A stretch of DNA of 9,327 nucleotides from an uncultured Actinomycetes bacterium (GTDB taxonomy: Bacteria; Actinomycetota; Thermoleophilia; Gaiellales; Gaiellaceae): positions 1-9,327 of the forward strand of contig CAIYXH010000022.1 in the NCBI GenBank assembly GCA_903930195.1. The letters are read 5' to 3'. The notes under the pieces are model-generated. The model was not told where the DNA came from. It made no database searches and saw only the letters and a program-made list of their open reading frames with translations. Positions 6,719-9,327 of this stretch are shown here, piece after piece; positions within the stretch are counted from its first letter, which is position 1, and every line of letters starts with the position of its first letter. The position numbers and the translations under genes were made by a program.

Positions 6719-6761
6719 ATCTTCGACCCTCGGCGACGATCCGGCCTGACACGCTTCAGTC

Positions 6762-6789
6762 GGGCCAGGCCCCGAAGGGGCCAGGCCCC
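6762..6789 (-). repeat. REP-like palindrome before hpnC, unit B of inverted pair
   Basis: Arms GGGCCAGGCCCC (6762-6773) and GGGGCCAGGCCC (6777-6788) surround GAA, with one A-A mismatch. On the minus strand it matches unit A except for one extra base in the loop. The two units are about 43 bases apart. A further small stem, GCCCC (6785-6789) with GGGGC (6795-6799), overlaps its right edge. The rest of the 6691-6832 gap shows no gene and no clear promoter. Confidence 0.85.
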
Positions 6790-6832
6790 AGAACGGGGCA
6801 ACACGTCGCCCGGCCTTGCGCCAATCGCCAGA

Positions 6833-7705
6833 ATGGAGCCTGTGGGGGCACCCGGTGGGCTGAGTGTCGCGGCGGAGACGATTCCCGACGAGCGGGCGGT
6901 CCTCGAACGCGCAGGCGGCGAGAACTTCACGGTCGCCTCGGTCCTCCTCGGCAGGCGGACAGCCCGGCACCTGACGGCGATCTACGGCTTCGCCCGCCTC
7001 GTCGACGAGCTGGGCGACACAGTCTCCGGCGATCGCCTCGCCCAGCTCGACTGGCTCGAGACGGAGCTCGACCGTGCCTACGCCGGCACCGCGACCCATC
7101 CCCTGCTCCAGCGCCTGACCCCCACGCTGCGCGAGCTCGTGCTGCCGCGCGGCCCGTTCGTGCGGCTGATCGACGCGAACCGGCGCGACCAGGAGCAGAC
7201 GGTGTACGCGACCTGGGAGGAGCTGCTCGACTACTGCACCCTCTCGGCGAACCCGGTGGGCGAGCTCGTGCTGCACGTCTTCGGCGCTGCGACGGCGGAG
7301 AACATCGCACTCTCCGACAGCGTCTGCACCGCGCTCCAGGTCGCCGAGCACCTGCAGGACGTCGCCGAGGACTTCCGCGCCGGACGGATCTACCTGCCGG
7401 CCGAGGATCTCCACCGCTTCGACGTCGCAGCCGACGACCTCGGCCTGCCCTCGGCGCCTGCGGAACTCCGGGAGCTCGTCGGCTTCGAGACCGAGCGCAC
7501 CCGAGCCCTGCTCGAGCAGGGCGGCGTGCTCGTCGGGCGGCTCCACGGGCGCGCGCGCTTCGCGGTCGCCGGCTACGTCGCCGGCGGCCACGCGGCGCTC
7601 GACGCGATCGAGGCGGCGGGCTACGACGTGCTCGCAGGCGCGCCGACGGCGGGGACCCGCGACAAGCTCGCGAGGACGGTGAGGGTATGGCGGACCGGGC
7701 GCTAA
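6833..7705 (+). CDS. hpnC: Squalene synthesis enzyme HpnC (hydroxysqualene synthase, trans-isoprenyl synthase family)
   Basis: By family knowledge HpnC converts presqualene diphosphate to hydroxysqualene, the second step of the bacterial three-enzyme route from farnesyl diphosphate to squalene. The 290-residue product has the HpnC marker ENFTVAS (30-36), a first Asp motif DELGD (Asp58/Asp62), the HpnC-type segment SANPVGELVLHVFG (138-151) and a second Asp motif DVAED (Asp176/Asp180) followed by FRAGRIYLP. The two Asp motifs bind Mg-diphosphate. Glu172 stands where phytoene/squalene synthases often have Asn (HpnD here has Asn166), and Glu144 where I recall Arg in other HpnC. The start is uncertain: ATG 6833 gives a normal length but lacks a good ribosome binding site, and GTG 6842 is possible. 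An open frame back to a TTG at 6704 would run through the repeat and is unlikely. It overlaps hpnD by 19 bases. Confidence 0.9.
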   Translation: MEPVGAPGGLSVAAETIPDERAVLERAGGENFTVASVLLGRRTARHLTAIYGFARLVDELGDTVSGDRLAQLDWLETELDRAYAGTATHPLLQRLTPTLRELVLPRGPFVRLIDANRRDQEQTVYATWEELLDYCTLSANPVGELVLHVFGAATAENIALSDSVCTALQVAEHLQDVAEDFRAGRIYLPAEDLHRFDVAADDLGLPSAPAELRELVGFETERTRALLEQGGVLVGRLHGRARFAVAGYVAGGHAALDAIEAAGYDVLAGAPTAGTRDKLARTVRVWRTGR

Positions 7706-8535
7706 TCGACGCGGCCTACGCGGAGTGCCGCCGCATCACGCGCGCGTCCGGGTCGAGCTTCTACGCCGGCATGCGCCTCCTGCCCGCCGACCGTCGCTCG
7801 GCGCTCTTCGCGATCTACGCCCTCGCCCGGCAGATCGACGACATCGCCGACGGCGAGCTGTCTCTCGCCGACAAGCTCACGGCGCTCGACGGCGTCCGCA
7901 CCGCCCTACGCGCGCCCGACCAGAGCGACGACCTCGTCCTCGTGGCGCTGACCGACGCTGCCGCCCGCCTGCCGATCCCGCTCGAGGCGTTCGACGACCT
8001 GATCGCAGGAGCCGAGATGGATCTGAACGGCACGACCTACACCACCTGGGACGAGCTCGAGCTCTACTGCCGTCGCGTCGCCGGGTCGATCGGGCGTCTC
8101 TCGCTCGGCGTCTTCGACTGCTCCGACCGCGCGCGCGGAGCCGTGCTCGCCGACGATCTCGGCGTCGCCCTACAGATCGGCAACATCCTCCGCGACGTCG
8201 CCGAGGACGCAGAGCGCGGCCGCGTCTATCTGCCGACCGACGACCTCGCCCGCTTCGGCTGCACCGCCGTCGACGGCGGGATCGAAGGGCAGGTCGAGCC
8301 GCTGATCGCCTGGGAGGCGGAGCGCGGGCGCGAGTGGCTCGCCCGTGGCTCCGAGCTGATCCCGTTGCTCGACCGCCGCAGCGCTTCGTGCGTGCTCGCG
8401 ATGGCCGGGAAGTACCGCCTTCTGCTCGAGCGCATCGCTGCCGAGCCGGGTGTCGTGCTGCGGCGGCGGCTCTCGCTCTCGCCCTGGGAGAAGAGCGTCG
8501 TGCTGGCCCGGAGCCTCGTGGGAGCACGTTCGTGA
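7687..8535 (+). CDS. hpnD: Presqualene diphosphate synthase HpnD
   Basis: HpnD joins two farnesyl diphosphates to presqualene diphosphate, the first step of the HpnCDE squalene pathway. The 282-residue product carries SSFYAGMRLLP (23-33), the first Asp motif DDIAD (51-55), YCRRVAGSIGRLSL (127-140) typical of HpnD and phytoene synthases, and the second Asp motif DVAED (170-174) followed by AERGRVYLP. The ATG at 7687 lies inside the end of hpnC and is preceded by GAGGA at 7672-7676 (ten-base spacing). The last four bases overlap the GTG of hpnE. Phytoene synthase is a close homologue and could be confused with it on sequence alone. The adjacent hpnC and hpnE make HpnD the better reading. Confidence 0.9.
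   Translation: MADRALIDAAYAECRRITRASGSSFYAGMRLLPADRRSALFAIYALARQIDDIADGELSLADKLTALDGVRTALRAPDQSDDLVLVALTDAAARLPIPLEAFDDLIAGAEMDLNGTTYTTWDELELYCRRVAGSIGRLSLGVFDCSDRARGAVLADDLGVALQIGNILRDVAEDAERGRVYLPTDDLARFGCTAVDGGIEGQVEPLIAWEAERGREWLARGSELIPLLDRRSASCVLAMAGKYRLLLERIAAEPGVVLRRRLSLSPWEKSVVLARSLVGARS
8520..8524 (+). promoter_or_regulatory. Ribosome binding site for hpnE
   Basis: GGGAG, seven bases upstream of the GTG at 8532, within the end of hpnD. It fixes the hpnE start at the GTGA overlap with the hpnD stop. Confidence 0.65.
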
Positions 8536-9327
8536 GCCGCGTCGCCGTCGTCGGGGGTGGTCTCGCAGGTCTGACCGCGGCGCTCGAATGCGCCGAGGCC
8601 GGCGCCGAGGTCACGCTCTACGAGAGCCGCTCGCGCCTCGGCGGCGCCACGTTCTCGTTCAGCCGCGGGGAGCTCGAGCTCGACAACGGCCAGCACGTCG
8701 CGCTCCGCTGCTGCACGGCCTACCTCGGGTTCCTCGAGCGGGTCGGCGTCGCCCACCTGCTGCGCGTCCAGCGCCGGCTCGACATCCCGGTGCTGCGCGA
8801 GGGCAAGCCGCAGGCACGCCTCACGCGGACTGCGCTGCCGGCGCCGCTGCACCTTGCGGGCACGCTCCTGCGCTACGCGCCGCTCTCGCCGCTCGAGCGC
8901 ATCGCGACCGTGCGGGCTGCCCTGGGCCTGCGCGCGCTCGACCCCGACGATCCGGCACTCGACGAACAGACCTTCGGCGGCTGGCTCGCCGCGCACGGCC
9001 AGAGCGAGCGGGCGATCGATGCCCTCTGGAACCTGATCGCGCTCCCGACGCTCAACCTGCCCGCCCACGAGGCGTCGCTCGCCGCCGCGGTGAAGGTCTT
9101 CCGCACGGGCCTCCTCGACACGAACGACGCCTGCGACATCGGCGTGCCGGCCGTCCCGTTCTCGCGGCTCCACGCCGAGCCCGCTGCGGCCGCGATCGCG
9201 CGCGCGGGCGGCGAGATCCGGCTGTCCACACCGCTCGGCGAGAGCGACGTCCGCGAGCTGCTCGCGGGCGGGACGACGGTGATCCTCGCCGTCCCGCACA
9301 CGTCGGTCGGCGAGCTCGCGCCGGAAG
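8532..9327 (+). CDS. hpnE: Hydroxysqualene dehydroxylase HpnE (FAD-dependent, squalene-associated), 3' truncated by window edge
   Basis: HpnE is a flavoprotein of the amine oxidase/phytoene desaturase superfamily that reduces hydroxysqualene to squalene. The frame starts at GTG 8532, overlapping the hpnD stop by four bases (GTGA), and stays open to the window end, giving 265 residues of an expected total above 400. The N-terminal dinucleotide-binding fold is clear: VAVVGGGLAGL (4-14), Glu31 at the end of the second strand, then SRLGGATFSF. DNGQHVALRCC (51-61) is a segment characteristic of HpnE. The later LWNLIALPTLN (~167-177) fits the substrate domain. The C-terminal flavin-contact region lies beyond the edge. 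Phytoene desaturase-like enzymes are relatives, but the hpnC-hpnD context and the DNGQH segment favour HpnE. The overlaps imply a single transcript with hpnCD. Confidence 0.93.
   Translation, partial: MSRVAVVGGGLAGLTAALECAEAGAEVTLYESRSRLGGATFSFSRGELELDNGQHVALRCCTAYLGFLERVGVAHLLRVQRRLDIPVLREGKPQARLTRTALPAPLHLAGTLLRYAPLSPLERIATVRAALGLRALDPDDPALDEQTFGGWLAAHGQSERAIDALWNLIALPTLNLPAHEASLAAAVKVFRTGLLDTNDACDIGVPAVPFSRLHAEPAAAAIARAGGEIRLSTPLGESDVRELLAGGTTVILAVPHTSVGELAPE

Noticed and set aside
2586..6749. Very long plus-strand open frame (1387 residues)
   Set aside because: It runs antisense through the flavocytochrome gene and out of frame through ppc. The translation is low-complexity Arg/Asp/Pro-rich with no family motif, as expected from a high-GC genome with few stop codons.
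6704..6832. TTG at 6704 as the hpnC start
   Set aside because: The added residues would be encoded by the palindromic repeat and are not HpnC-like; a start near 6833 gives the family length.
3022..6930. Very long minus-strand open frame (1302 residues)
   Set aside because: It is antisense to ppc and out of frame with the flavocytochrome gene. The composition is a GC-driven shadow without recognisable domains.
8226..9299. Minus-strand open frame of 357 residues
   Set aside because: Antisense to hpnD/hpnE, which have clear family motifs; the minus-strand product is biased low-complexity sequence.
1..9327. tRNA, rRNA, CRISPR, insertion sequence, prophage or riboswitch
   Set aside because: No cloverleaf-like sequence with typical tRNA arms, no regularly spaced direct repeats, no transposase motif and no known riboswitch core was seen.

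Overview
This is a high-GC window with GTG starts, very short intergenic gaps and overlapping genes. It suggests an actinobacterium-like genome. The combination of an hpnCDE squalene cluster, a CtaG-type oxidase assembly gene, and REP-like palindromes of the GGGTCAGACC type would fit the deep-branching Thermoleophilia (Gaiellales/Solirubrobacterales). That placement is an inference from general character, not from a marker gene.

Layout. (a) 1-476, + strand: the 3' part of a diguanylate cyclase (GGDEF domain with an intact I-site). (b) 488-1235, +: a CtaG-family cytochrome c oxidase assembly gene. It is broken: its N-terminal and C-terminal parts lie in different frames, and a block of the family's usual sequence is missing at the junction. 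(c) 1216-1322: three perfect hairpins between the convergent ctaG and apbE genes. Two form an inverted pair of one repeat family. (d) 4076 down to 1322, - strand: a compact three-gene redox cluster. It encodes a six-helix ferric-reductase-like membrane flavocytochrome, a small secreted FMN-binding protein with an SGAT flavinylation motif, and the ApbE flavin transferase expected to load it. (e) 4077-4200: the divergent intergenic region. (f) 4201-6690, +: a complete phosphoenolpyruvate carboxylase. (g) 6691-6832: a second inverted pair of REP-like palindromes, starting one base after the ppc stop. (h) 6833 to the window end, +: hpnC, hpnD and hpnE (the last cut by the window edge), overlapping head to tail as an operon for squalene synthesis.

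How the genes work together. The minus-strand cluster reads as a transmembrane electron-transfer module. Cytosolic NAD(P)H would reduce FAD on the flavocytochrome, electrons would cross the membrane through two b hemes, and a covalently bound FMN on the secreted partner would receive them. The final acceptor cannot be read from the window. The hpnCDE operon converts farnesyl diphosphate to squalene through presqualene diphosphate and hydroxysqualene, most likely for hopanoids. PEP carboxylase replenishes oxaloacetate and has no obvious mechanistic link to its neighbours.

The points most worth a second look are the flavinylation module, the damaged ctaG, and the two repeat loci, which share one odd-palindrome core with compensatory changes. 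I see no tRNA, rRNA, CRISPR array, transposase or phage gene.
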